Assembly: GCF_028389875.1 (NCBI RefSeq) | Contig: NC_084663.1 | Location: 97,019,190-97,083,189 of the forward strand | From: Rhea pennata | Taxonomy: Eukaryota; Chordata; Aves; Rheiformes; Rheidae | Direction of reading: 5' to 3' | Length of the DNA: 64,000 nucleotides | Part shown: piece by piece, positions 1-12,200 of the stretch | Layout of the letters: every line of letters starts with the position of its first letter | Position numbering within the stretch: position 1 is the first letter of the stretch | Notes under the pieces: model-generated | Databases searched by the model: none | What the model was told of the DNA's origin: nothing | The model's input: the letters and a program-made list of their open reading frames with translations, nothing else | Position numbers and translations under genes: made by a program

Positions 1-1952
1 CACTTTATAGCCCTTAAATACTTCTATAGCAAAATATTCCAACCTCAATACCAAGGATACTGTTTTTTTTTTTTTTCCAAGTGGAATATGTATTATGAGA
101 TCCACAGAAAGCTGAACATCAACATTAAGAATCTGAGTTAGCCATCATAGTTAGGGAAATACTGTATTCGTGCAGGAAGTCTTTGCGAGGAGGGATAAGG
201 AAGAATCTCTTCCTTACTCACAGAAGTTAAGTGACAAACTGAACAGCCTTGGTTCTCACCTCCTCAGAGAAGAAGTGGGATCTGTGGAGTGAGGGGCCCA
301 GACTGCATGATATTTCTGCTAGTCTTTTTTTTGTGTTATAGATGTATTGAAAAAACAAGAGAAATCATCTTTTGAATGATGTGTGGAAAATTTTTCTATT
401 CTTAGTAGATTAGGAGAAGTTTATGGCTAGCTGATGCTATACTTGGGGTGCTCAGATTACATGCAAATTCTGTGCATAGTTTTCCCAGTTGTAGCACAGT
501 ATCCCATTTGAGACATCTTTAAAGGCTGGGAGACAGACCTACACCTGCAATACAGCTTATAAACCCGAACATTAGAAATGCTTGTTCTAGCCTTTCCTAC
601 ATTAATTCCATACCTCTCACATGTGATGTGGTAATACATACACTCTTTGCCTCTTCCCCATGCTACTTGGTATGCAAGGAGAGCACTGAAATCAATGTAA
701 GCCTTCAAGAGAGACCACGTTAAGAGCTGGCAGATATTGAAGATGGTGCCTAATGAGAAGTTTGTTTACGAAGAAAGTTTCAAAGCCAAAACCAGAAACG
801 TATGGAAAGGTCTTGCAACCAAGTTTTTCTTTAAACGACTAAGAAGATGAATTTTGAGTCTTCTGTATGCAAGAAGTATTTTCCCCTCATACTTCTGTAC
901 CCGCACAGATTACTTATTAATGAAGCATATAAGTTGCGAAGTAAAAGTATCTATATCACATTTCTTTGTGGACCTACAGATAGATAAACTGGCAGAATAT
1001 TAATCCAAATCAAATTGCTCTATGGAGAATTCCTAGAGGGAATCCAATGCTAAACAGAAGCTTAATTCTATACTTGCCTCATAAATCACCTTACAAATTC
1101 TGCTCTGAGCTATGCAGTTAGTCTTGCATATTATAAATTTGCCTGAACTTCTGTAATAACCTACAGCACTGTGCAAGAGGGACTCCAGTCTCAGTTCTAC
1201 CACCAAAAGGAAGGGGACACAGGCACGTTACCTAGAAAGAAGACTGGATTAAAGGATTGCTCTGGGCTGAATGTCAGTCTTGCCTGAGATGAAGGCCAAA
1301 AATTTAATGAGTTCCTGCTTCCTGTGATGTTGTGACAGGAATCCCTCTTGAATGATCTGTGATCTCTTGGGTTTGAGGTGTTATCCTGCTTCAAAGAAAT
1401 AAAGGTTTAAGCAGATGTTGAAGAAGAGTCACCCCAAGAAAACAATTCTTAGCTTTTTCTTCCACCACAGAAGAAAAAGGTAGTACGTACTACCTCTACC
1501 ATGATAGTATTTACTCAAGATATTTACTCAAGAGTTACAGAGCAGAAAGAAAAACATCCTGTGAGGCATCTGATAAAATATACGGAAATATTCACTCGTT
1601 GAGTCATTTTTCTTCTTGTGGAAGCAGTGGTAGTCTGGAGTATTGTGGGTTTGATTGGGTTTGCTGTTTTTAGTTTGGGGAGGCGGGGGGGGGGGGGAGG
1701 GACAAGACATCCTCTTAAAATGCAGGGGGGGAAAAATGGTTTTTCTCTCTTTGATAAGATCTTTACTTTACTAGTCCATAGGTGATGATACAGTTTTTGT
1801 GACCCTCTGAGACTAGGCATTGGACTTTTAACATAGGTATTAATGCAGACTAATAGTAGAGAATGGACCCTAGTTTCTCCCTGAAATCCTGCTTTCGATT
1901 ATAATAGAGTTCCCAGGGCAACCACTGAATGAAGCCAGCAGTTGAGTAAGTT

Positions 1953-2010
<58 letters not shown>

Positions 2011-3171
2011 GAAAACCCACTGTTTTCCCTTTCCTTTACCAATCATGGTTTTGCCTCAGGCTTTTTGTAGCTCTGCTTAAAAAAGCTAGAAGAATATTTT
2101 GCAGTCCCTTTCCAGCAAGTACTGCACTCCTGATGAAATTATGCTTGCCACTTCCGTTATTATTTCTGTGTGTGTCTGTGTCTGTGATAGTAAGTTAACC
2201 AGGCAACTTGGCTTTCAATCCAAGGTATTGTGCGAAGGGAAGCAAAATAGACATTTAACTTGGCAAACTCTGCTCTTCTTGCAGTGTAGGATTTTTGTGA
2301 AAAAGCAAGCACTAGCTAGCCAAATTCATATACTAGGAAGATCTAAAACAATGTTTCCTGACCTTTCCATTATTGTTTCTCACCCTGCCTAGTGCCTACC
2401 ACAGCTATCACTGACTCCTTGCAATTTCCCTGGAGCCAAAATAGGTCAGGCAAAACTTGGACTCTGAGTTGCACAGCAGTAATGAACAAAAACTGTTTTT
2501 TAAGGTTAGGAATGAGAAGAAAGGAAGCAAGTGGCTTTATGTGTGGCCTCCCAACCATATATTTTAGTCTGCTTGCCCATTCAGTCAGTAGCATGTCTTA
2601 TCCACCCTCATGCTCCTCAAAAGCTTCTCCATATGCCCGGGAAAAAAATGAAATTGCTTTATCAGATTCCAAAACTTCACCTTTTGTCCTCTCACCCTCT
2701 TCTTCACACTTTTATAAGTAACCATTTGAATTAATCTGGCCCAACCTGCATGAGTCCTCCCCTGAAACTACATTCCTGGCTCTTAACAACCTACACTCAG
2801 AGCAATCTGTGCTTCTCCTTTCAAGAAGCACATAGTGCTATCTGAAGAGCTCCTGCAGCTTCCTGTACCTCTTGTATCATTCTTTCAGTAGTACAAAGTG
2901 GACAAAATGTATCCATTTGTCTAGTGATAGCGAAGTTTCTCTTTTACTTTTTAGCATGTAATTGCACCAAAACCATAAATGTTCTAAAAGCTTATTTTAG
3001 AATAATCTCTCTCTTCTTCCTTATTTCTAAAATTGATCTAGATTTTATTGGAAAAAAACCGAAATTGTGAATTTAATGAGTGCAATTAGTCACATTTTCT
3101 TCCTTGGTAAGCCTTTGAAATGAGACAGCATTCTGAGATTAGCCTTTTGATAAATGTTCTTCCTGTCTTAG
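1..3171 (+). other. ALCAM: ALCAM intron upstream of the first visible exon
   Basis: Non-coding and AT-rich. It holds a T run at 71-84, a G run at 1685-1697 and a 51-nt T run at 1957-2007. I looked for the preceding ALCAM exon (ending with the ITVHY string) and did not find it, so this intron is longer than 3.1 kb. Confidence 0.7.
1957..2007. repeat. 51-nt T homopolymer
   Basis: An uninterrupted T run in the ALCAM intron. No retrocopy with a poly(A) signal is visible next to it. Confidence 0.95.
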
Positions 3172-3284
3172 ATTTGGATTTGCAGCTTACTCCTAGCGGA
3201 GAAGTCACAAAACAGATCGGAGAGGCCCTACCTGTGTCCTGCACAATTTCTTCTAGCAGAAATGCAACTGTGTTTTGGAAAAAG
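3172..3284 (+). CDS. ALCAM: ALCAM exon: start of Ig-like C2 domain 4
   Basis: The acceptor is TTAG before 3172 and the donor AAG|GTCAGT after 3284. The exon starts with two bases of a split codon, probably Tyr of the conserved HYLDL string, and then reads [31 protein letters not shown]. It holds the first cysteine of this C2 domain and an N-A-T N-glycosylation sequon. It is 113 nt long and ends in phase 0. Confidence 0.95.
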
Positions 3285-6200
3285 GTCAGTAATACTTTAA
3301 GTATTCATCTCTTCAGATTACTGCTGTTACTTCAGTGTTTTAGAAGAGAGGAAGCCATTTTCATTGGACTTGATTTAAACGATGTGTTGAAATGAGTGTT
3401 TTGCTAAAGAGATACTGACTCAAGTTGATGACTGAAAATTAGTTACTGTAATTTTTGCATCGATCTTTCAAATGCAGAGAAATGATCTTGGGTGTCTACT
3501 ATAACACAAAGATCTAGGTTTTTTAAATGGTCTATAAAAGCCCGTTGAGAATCAGTTTCCACTTAGAAGGGTGGCCCCGCTGGAGAAACTTGGGCTTATT
3601 AATCACTCTCTCAGACACATACTCTTTTTGTCCTGCTTCCAGTAAACGTGATAAAAGGACAAGGCAGGCTGAGAGATTGGCTGTTGGCAGCTGGCTGATG
3701 AAGAAGATTGCTTATCATAGACTGTTTAAATCAAATCTTCATTGAGAGAAACCAAAAGAAATGATGTCTAGTAATTATTTAGTAGCATATGTTGATCTCA
3801 TAAGCCTGGATCCTAGGGGAGAGTTGGATTCTTTTTCTATCACAGCTTGTACCACTAGTATTTTTGGCCATTTTACGAGAGAGGCCCAGAACAAACAATT
3901 GATCCCTCTATGCTCCCTTTTTCTGAAAATGAAGTTGTTCCAGAAGAAGGGTTATGGCTTAAATAAACCTTCAATAATTTCTACTTTTCATGCTGTGATA
4001 TTGCTGTCAGCTACTGAAATGTAATTATTAATGGGGCAACACTTTAGCATTAAGGGTCTAATCCAGCAAAGCACATGAAGAATTCTGTTGAAACTCATCA
4101 TACTTTAAACATAGAGATAGTGTGTTCTGAGTTAAAATTCGTAGAGACTAACTCCTTGCTTTATCAGGACAATATCAGAATGCAAACAAGTCCATCATTT
4201 TCAAGTCTTCAGTATCAAGATGCTGGAAACTACATCTGTGAAACTACTCTACAGGAGGTTGAAGGTTTAAAGAAAAGCAAGACTCTTAAACTTATTGTAG
4301 AAGGTAGGGAGCGGCATAGTCTGTGATTATTAATTGTCCTCTTTGGTGTTACATTAACAAAATGGTTAACTATAATATTGTTCTTTTAGGAAAACCTCAA
4401 ATCAAAATGACAAAGAAAACCAACACAAATAAAATGTCTAAAACAATTGTCTGCCATGTGGAAGGTTTCCCCAAACCATCAGTACAATGGACAGTTACTG
4501 GTAGTGGAAGCATCATAAATAAAGCAAGTATCTTTCCTGTTAACCTATTCACAAAAAGATAGGTGCATAGGAGGGGTGACTTAAAGTCAAGGAAAATTTT
4601 CCAGGTAGTGAGATTAACAAAACTCAATTTATTTCATTTACCTAAGATAAGGTTGTGATCATTGTACCTACATGGACGATTTCTGATGATAAAGGACTTT
4701 CGAATGTAGCAGGTAAAGGCACAGAAGATCCATTGGCTACAAGCTGAAGCTGCAGGGAAAAGAAAAAAGTGGAAATTAAATGTACATATAAAATGAGAGT
4801 ATTTTATCCATTTTATCTGGCTGATGTGGTGATTTTGCCATTGCATAAAGACTTACAAATAATGATGGAACTATACAACTTATTTTAGAAAACAGGTACT
4901 TGATGTAGGCATTGACTGGGGGGAAATGCTATGGACTGTGGTAAGTACAAGTCAGAAAATATGGTCAATATAGTCACTCCAGACCTTGCAATTTTCATCC
5001 TGATTTTTGTAATTGTTTTTCTATGGTTATACCCGTTGTTTTCATTGGTAAGAAAACTGTAATGCAGTCATCCTTGGTGAGCAAAAAGGAATGCCCGTAT
5101 GCAGCAGGAAAAATACCTGGAAAATAAGCAGTCTTACATCAGTATGAAAATTCATATTGATTACCAAATCACATATGAAGCACTGCCACATTTTGCCTTA
5201 ACAGGAGAAATAAATTAGGCATCTATACAAGCAATCAGAGGCTGAAAGTGCAATGCACAGTCCTTCTGTAGATTTCATTAATTCCATAAGGTTTTGCTTT
5301 AGTCCTATGAAAATTACATATGCCTGTAATGAGCAAGTATGCAAGGTCAAAATTTGTCCATTCATTGCAGCTATGGGGCAGGAACTGTCTTGAAGTTATA
5401 TAAATAATTGACAGTATTTTTTCTGGAGATTGTATTAATCTAAGAACGATGTACAGCAAATTTAAGGATCAGCTCCATGTTACTACTACAGCACAGATAC
5501 TGCAGGTCCTACTGGATACATATAGCTTGGCAAAACAATACTTAAAATAGAAACAACTGAGGATTCTGAATGCCAGAAAGTGGAAAATTTACAGTGTTTA
5601 TTCTCATTATAAGGGCATAAATGAAAAATAGTGAGATTGAGAGAAGTGACTATTTAGAAGCTTACTTCTGGATCTTTCAAGAAGAATTTTATCACTTAGA
5701 ATATTTAAAAAAGAGTCCAGAGAAACAAAAGTAAATACAGAATGTGCTTAACTTCCTTTAAAGAATGCGTCTTTATCAATGGTTGTGCAGTAGACAGTAT
5801 ACAAAATGCAGATATAACTGGATATCTTGAACAAAGTATTTCCTTGTAAATACTCATGTCACCATTTAATAAAATCAGATTTATTCAACTGTGCTTTTAG
5901 TTTAGTGCTGCATGCAGTATTTTCGTTTACTTGATATTTTAAAATTAAGTTATTCTCTTTATCATTTTAAAAAGAAAAATATTAGTTGATAGCAAATTTC
6001 TTCCAAACATTTTGAGTGTGTAGTACACGTAGTGCATTTGTTGTTCTTTGCATTTTCAATAATAATAATTTTTTTAACCTTTTCAGACAGAGGAGACAGA
6101 ATATGTTAATGGAAGATTTTCCAGTAAAATCGTAATTGCACCTGAAGAGAATGTAACTTTAACTTGCATTGCAGAAAATCAATTAGAAAGGACTGTAACC

Positions 6201-9200
6201 TCCCTGAATGTCTCTGCTGGTGAGTGTCTTTTAAAGACTGTTTCCTTAAAGTTGTAGTTTCAAATAAGAAATACCAATGATGTGACGCGTAGGTCTGCAT
6301 AATACTGATGGTATTAAGGTGTTCAATCTTTCTGTTTATAAAGTCAAGCAATTAGAAAACCAGCCTGGACTAGTAGGACATAGACTCTATTGGTCTGGAC
6401 TGGATGAAGAGATTTAGTCTTCTTGACTGTAGCTAGATGTATTATTTATAAAAAATTGCTTTTCATTTCTTACTAAATGATCATCATCTTGTAGTCCCCC
6501 AATTTCCAGTTTATCACCACTGGTATGACTTGATTCAGAACAGAAATTGAGCCATGATGGATTTTAATTAAATGACTGTATTCAATGATGAAAGGTAGTC
6601 AGAAGCTACTGTTTGTGAAAGGGTAATGTGAGTCAGAAGTATTTATGAGATTAATATTAAAGTTTTTGAATAAGATTCTTCAATGTGATATATTACAGAT
6701 TCTTGCTTAAAGATAAGATTAATTAGCTTGGGGTTTTTTTGGCAAATATTGCATTAAGTTTCAGTATTTCTATCACTGCTGTAAATAGACAGCTATTTTG
6801 GTAAATACTGCAGCATATGAAAAGAAGGTGACTTTATGGTATCAACACATCTTTTGTTTTTAACTTCATTTTAACATTTTTTCATTTCAGTAAGTATTCC
6901 AGAATATGATGAGCCAGAGGATAGAAATGGTATGTATGCCTTTCCATCTCCCTAATCCTTCTTTTTGATTGCCTTAGTTCAAGACATGTGAAGAGTCACT
7001 GAACGATTTACATACACAGTGCCTCAACAGCTGAACTTGATTTGAAATAGCTAATGCCATGATTGGTTAAGAATGTGACTTATGTGAAGCTTTAAATATT
7101 TTTAAGAACCATGCTTATACTTTTTTTGACTTTATGACTTCCTGTCTTGTTTTTTTGAAGATAATTCCGTAGAAATTGTGTGATGCTTTACTTTATTATA
7201 GCTCTCCTCATTAACTTTTCTTCTTCAGATGACAATAGAGAAAAGGTTAATGACCAAGCAAAGCTAATAGTGGGAATTGTAGTCGGTCTTCTCTTGGCTG
7301 CTCTGGTTGCAGGTGTTGTCTACTGGCTCTATGTGAAGAAATCAAAGTAAGATTTTATGGAAAATTTTATAAAATAATCATAAATGGAAACCTATATTTA
7401 CTTTTACTTCCTGCAGCATTCCAATAGTCTGACTGGGGAAAAGTTGTTCCCATCAATTAATTGAATATAGGAAAGAAACTTGCTACCTCTGTGTGGCATG
7501 TCCTGCTTTTTAATGTGACGCATCTCTCAGAGGTGGGACTCCCAGACTTTTCCTATCTCTTTTCCTGTCCGGTCACATATAATGAGGTTTTGTTTCCTGA
7601 CAACCAATTGTGCCAATTCTTGCATATAAATATTGTATCTTCTACTTAACTGTGCGGCAGCACCTCTGTGTGGTTTCAGTGATAGCAGAGACTCTCTTCA
7701 CTTACAAGTTTGGTAGTTCATACATTTTAAAAACGGAATAAATGACAGAATAAGCATAAACTATCTCAGGGAGGAGAGAGATGCTTAATTCAATTGTTCA
7801 TATATGTTTTGAGATCTTTGAGGTAAAATTGGTAATGGTAAAGCTTATGATGCTGAAAAACTAAAAAGTCGCCATCCAAATCAGTATGTTTTTGCTGTCC
7901 TCAGCATAGTATGGGATTTACCAGTGAGACCTACTTGCTTTCAAATTTATTATCACACATGCTCACTTCAGAAAATAAACTGGATGATCTCAGACTGAAA
8001 CCATATCTCTCCATCCTATTAAAAGTGGCTATCACTATATGCCTTTTGGCCTTATCCCCATGTGTTTGCCCCCAGCAAGAACTTCAGACAGGCTTGCTCT
8101 CTAAGGGTTCCTTAGAGCTATCTCTTGAAAGGAGGAGTAAGGCAGTTACGCATAACATACACAAGTTAGTACACCTATACAAGCAATGTTAAACTTCATG
8201 TGATGCCTTTTCTTGTGATTTTTTTTTTAGTTAAAATTTGTGATGAAACTGTATCTAAAATATACCATCGGAATTTTACTAGCAACAAATGTTTCATGGA
8301 TGTGAAAGTACAACAAGGAATTCTCTGTTTCTACTAGAGAATGCTCATTTTTGGATATTGTGTAAAAATGTTACTCTAGCTACAACTTAGTAAATTTTGG
8401 AAGTTTTCCGAATTAAGATTTCCTATAAATAACCAAGTACAGAACCATATCATACATGGAAGAAAAAAGTTATTTTATGCAAAGCATATGATTCTTTTGG
8501 TAGAAATTGAAAAGTAATAATAATGTTGAATTCCTCTCCCACACTTTATTATGAGAGTAACAATGTCCAGAATCATTTTTTGTCTCTCCTTTTTGAATAT
8601 GAGAAAGGAATCATGAAACTAAGTGTTTTTCTCCCCCCCCCCCCCCCCGAAGTGTTTAAGGTAAAAGCAGAGCAGAGAAGGTTAAGTATCTTTTCATGTA
8701 TTGGTGGGAGAGCTGACAAGAGACTTAGAAACTTCTTGAGAGGAGCTTGTGATTTAAGAAAGTTTTTTCAGATTCAAAGAGAGTATACAGCATGTTCTGA
8801 AATGGACAACACTTCCTTTCCTCATGCTCAAATTCTTTTCTACAAGCTTGCAATAGAAATCAGGGCTAGGATTGCTTACACAGGTTCACTGGGAACAAAA
8901 TAAAAATCTTTTATAGTTAAATAATAGACTTCATATTTGATACACTGTGGCCGGCCTCTAAAACGCTTAATTGATGCATCATGGCTGACAGTCTCCTGTT
9001 CTCAGCATATATTTGAGTTGCTCTGCCATCCTCCCTACTTCCTGTATGCCATACTTGCAAGAACAAGCAGTGTGGCAGTACCTATTCCGACAAAGTTTTC
9101 AGCACAAATTATAGCCTCAAAATAAAAGTTGTCCTTGCAAAAAGCATCTTATACCTTTAGACACCACCTGTGTCTAATCACAGCCCTCCATCTCCACACA

Positions 9201-12200
9201 GGCCAAGAGGTAGTAGTTATTTTTTTAACTTACCCTTGAGCAGTAACTCACCTAATCTCTATCCCCAAAGTGACGCCAAAGGGAAGTCTGAGAAGGCAGC
9301 AGCACACAACTTTCCAAGTCTGCCGAGGCAAGAAACACATTATTTTTTTTTCATTATTGGTGTTGTGGTTTGTATAATCTCCTATTGTCTTGTCATCTGC
9401 ACTAAGTAGGAATTATACTTGTACCCTTGGAATATATTCACAATAAATCACTTGCATAGTTACTCACTGCCTCAGCTCCACTTGATGCAAAAGCTGATTA
9501 TTGCCACATTCTTTTCACTGCGAGTATTATCCTGTAAATCAGGGACTCATCTGTATTCCACATGCTGCAGCCAGCCCTCTCTTGAATAAGGAGTTGAAGC
9601 TACCTCTCCCAGCATGCTGTTTCTCCTTCATCTGAGCAGAAGGCAAAAGACGGAGCATTTCTCCTGTTCCCACAAGGATAGTTTAAGTTAATAATTTGCA
9701 CTAAACAGTTTATAATTTAGCATTGCGGGTTCTTACTAAAGTTTCTATGTCATACTTCAGCTGAGTGATTCTGGTACACTCATCTTCAGTACATCCTTTA
9801 TTTACAAAGTTTTCACTTTGCCAGCAACAGTTGAGACTGCTGAAAAAATTAAAGGTTTAGAAAGAAAATGATGCATCTCAGGCCCTATAGCTCTTTCTCT
9901 AGACATGTAAGAGAGTTTTGCATTTGGTGTGGGACGTTTGTCATGTTTTTACAGGTTGGGTTTGGAGGACGCTGGATCAAGGTTAAGCTGATTTTAAAGG
10001 AGTGAAGGAAAATTCAGCTGGAAAATTGAAGTTGTAGCAACAGCAGTCTTAAGATTGTTCATGCTCAGAGCACATCATACTGTTAAAATTCTTCCTATGT
10101 CCCAGTAACCAAGAATGTTAATTGTTAATTTTGCTGTAGCTGAAACTAGACACTTGAAGCATAGCAATTACACTTTTCTGATACTTTATAGGAAATTAGC
10201 ATGTAAAACCAAATGTGGCAGGTGAAGTATGTAGGAAACTTGCTGTGCATTTTATACAAGACTCAGTACTTGCATTGTTTCTCATGCAATTGCCATGTAG
10301 AGAGAAGACTAAGTTACAGACATCTCTGGAAGTGTTGGTCAGTGCCACAAATCTTGTATAAAAATGGCACAGATTTAATTAAAAAGCAGTTAGTCCTTGA
10401 TCACTCGAATATTTTTCTAATCTCGATGCCCTTTTTCTGCTGATGATTTGAAAATAATTGGAAGAGGGGGAAGTCAAGATGGGAGAAATGGAAAGAGTTT
10501 GAAAATAATCCAGGTTTGGATGTATAAGACTCCAATAAAAGCTGTAAAAATAGTTTAGGTGAGTGCCTAACATGCCTTTCAAAAGTAATGCAAGCATTAA
10601 TGAAATTCTTGGCTCTTACTTCAGCTCCCAGAACTATACATAAGAGTATTTTCTTACTTGTCATTATTACAAGCTCCTGTAACAAGAACAAAGAGCACTA
10701 CAGATTTTCTTCTGTAAATAGAATTGAGAGTGAGACCTAGATCCCTGAGATTAAAAAAAAAATCATCAGGAATTAAACCGCAAAGATAATTTGTGAGTAA
10801 ACTATCTGCAGTCTGTATTTAATCTAAGGCAGGCAAAAAAGAGTAACATTTTGAACAATATGTAAAATGCCTGAAAATAACTGCCCCTCAACACACACAC
10901 ATATGTACACACTCCCCAAAGGAAAATAAAAATTTCATTTTAGTACTACTTACTAAAGATTTTGATTATGATTCCCTGGAAATAGGGTTCCCCCTCCCCC
11001 TTGAAGAGCAAGCATAGATAAAGGTAAAGTGTCAGTCATAATTATAGCAAGAGCTCAGAATGCATTTTACAAATGAATTAAGAACAGTGAGAGACAAAAT
11101 AAATAAACCTATATGAATATAACTAAATTCTCACTCTTCAGAAAACTATGGCCAAAGCATACTAAGGTGTGAGCTTTATTTGCGGAAGTATAAGTAATTT
11201 TAACGGGTGTGAGCTAACTCAGCCAAACGAGGTGGTTCTGCCCTTTTCAGAAAATCCTCTGGAATATGCAAGTAAGCATATTCAGACTGAATAGCCCAAC
11301 TGAGCAGATACCATCAGGAAGTCTCTCGAGTTGCAAATGCAGCCAGTCTACAGTAGTGGGAGCACTATCTAAAATAGTAAGGAGGGACCGCTGTCACAGG
11401 TTAAGCTGGTTAAGGACCTTTTGCTCAGTGCCTTGAAGTCACCTGAAAAAGTGACAGAAACAATGTTTTGAGCCGTTCCTGGGTTACAAACTCAGGCCAC
11501 ATCTACTGAGCTCGAGGACTGGTGCTACGCCAAGGTTGCCTGTGCCTCTGTTGCTGGCACAGCACTGCCTGTGGCTCACACTTCTGCGACCCTCAGTGCA
11601 GAGAACTTGTCAGTCTCTTAATAATGCCACTTTTAGCTAGGACAAAAAAAGGGCAGGAGTGTTTCTTGGGCTGAGGTGGTGAGTCTGCCTAGGTATCACT
11701 AATGGGGGAACAAAATTAAAAATAAAAAAGGTCAGCAGGATCGCCAAACCAGCAGAATTAAACTCTTGCACCTCAGTCTCATGTACCGAGGAGCTACAGC
11801 CATCTTCTTTGTGGACATGCAGAGCTTCTGTTGTGCTCATTTCACACGAGTAGTATATACCAGCCTCCAGAAGCATTCTGGATATTCTGTCTCCTTCTGA
11901 GTCCGAGCGTTGCCTTTTAAATCTCCGTTTTTTATCCATTTCAGATAAAAGGAAAATATAGATGATGATACTTAATGAGGGGAATACCAGTTTTGTTGAA
12001 GGCAGAACTAGAATAGTTTAAAAATAAAACTTGATATGATTACAGGACCTCCCATTTTTAATCATTGAATAATTTTAACTTATCAAAAAACAGTAATGCT
12101 AGTTACAATTCCTTCAGCTATTAAATATCAGCTCACATCATAAGATTCAGTTTACTTTGGGCACTGTAAAACTCCTGATATAGGAGGTAATAAAGTAAGA

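Noticed and set aside
8523..8903. 126-codon plus-strand open frame
   Set aside because: It runs through a C16 homopolymer (the polyproline is an artefact) inside an ALCAM intron, with no splice sites in ALCAM phase and no recognisable domain.
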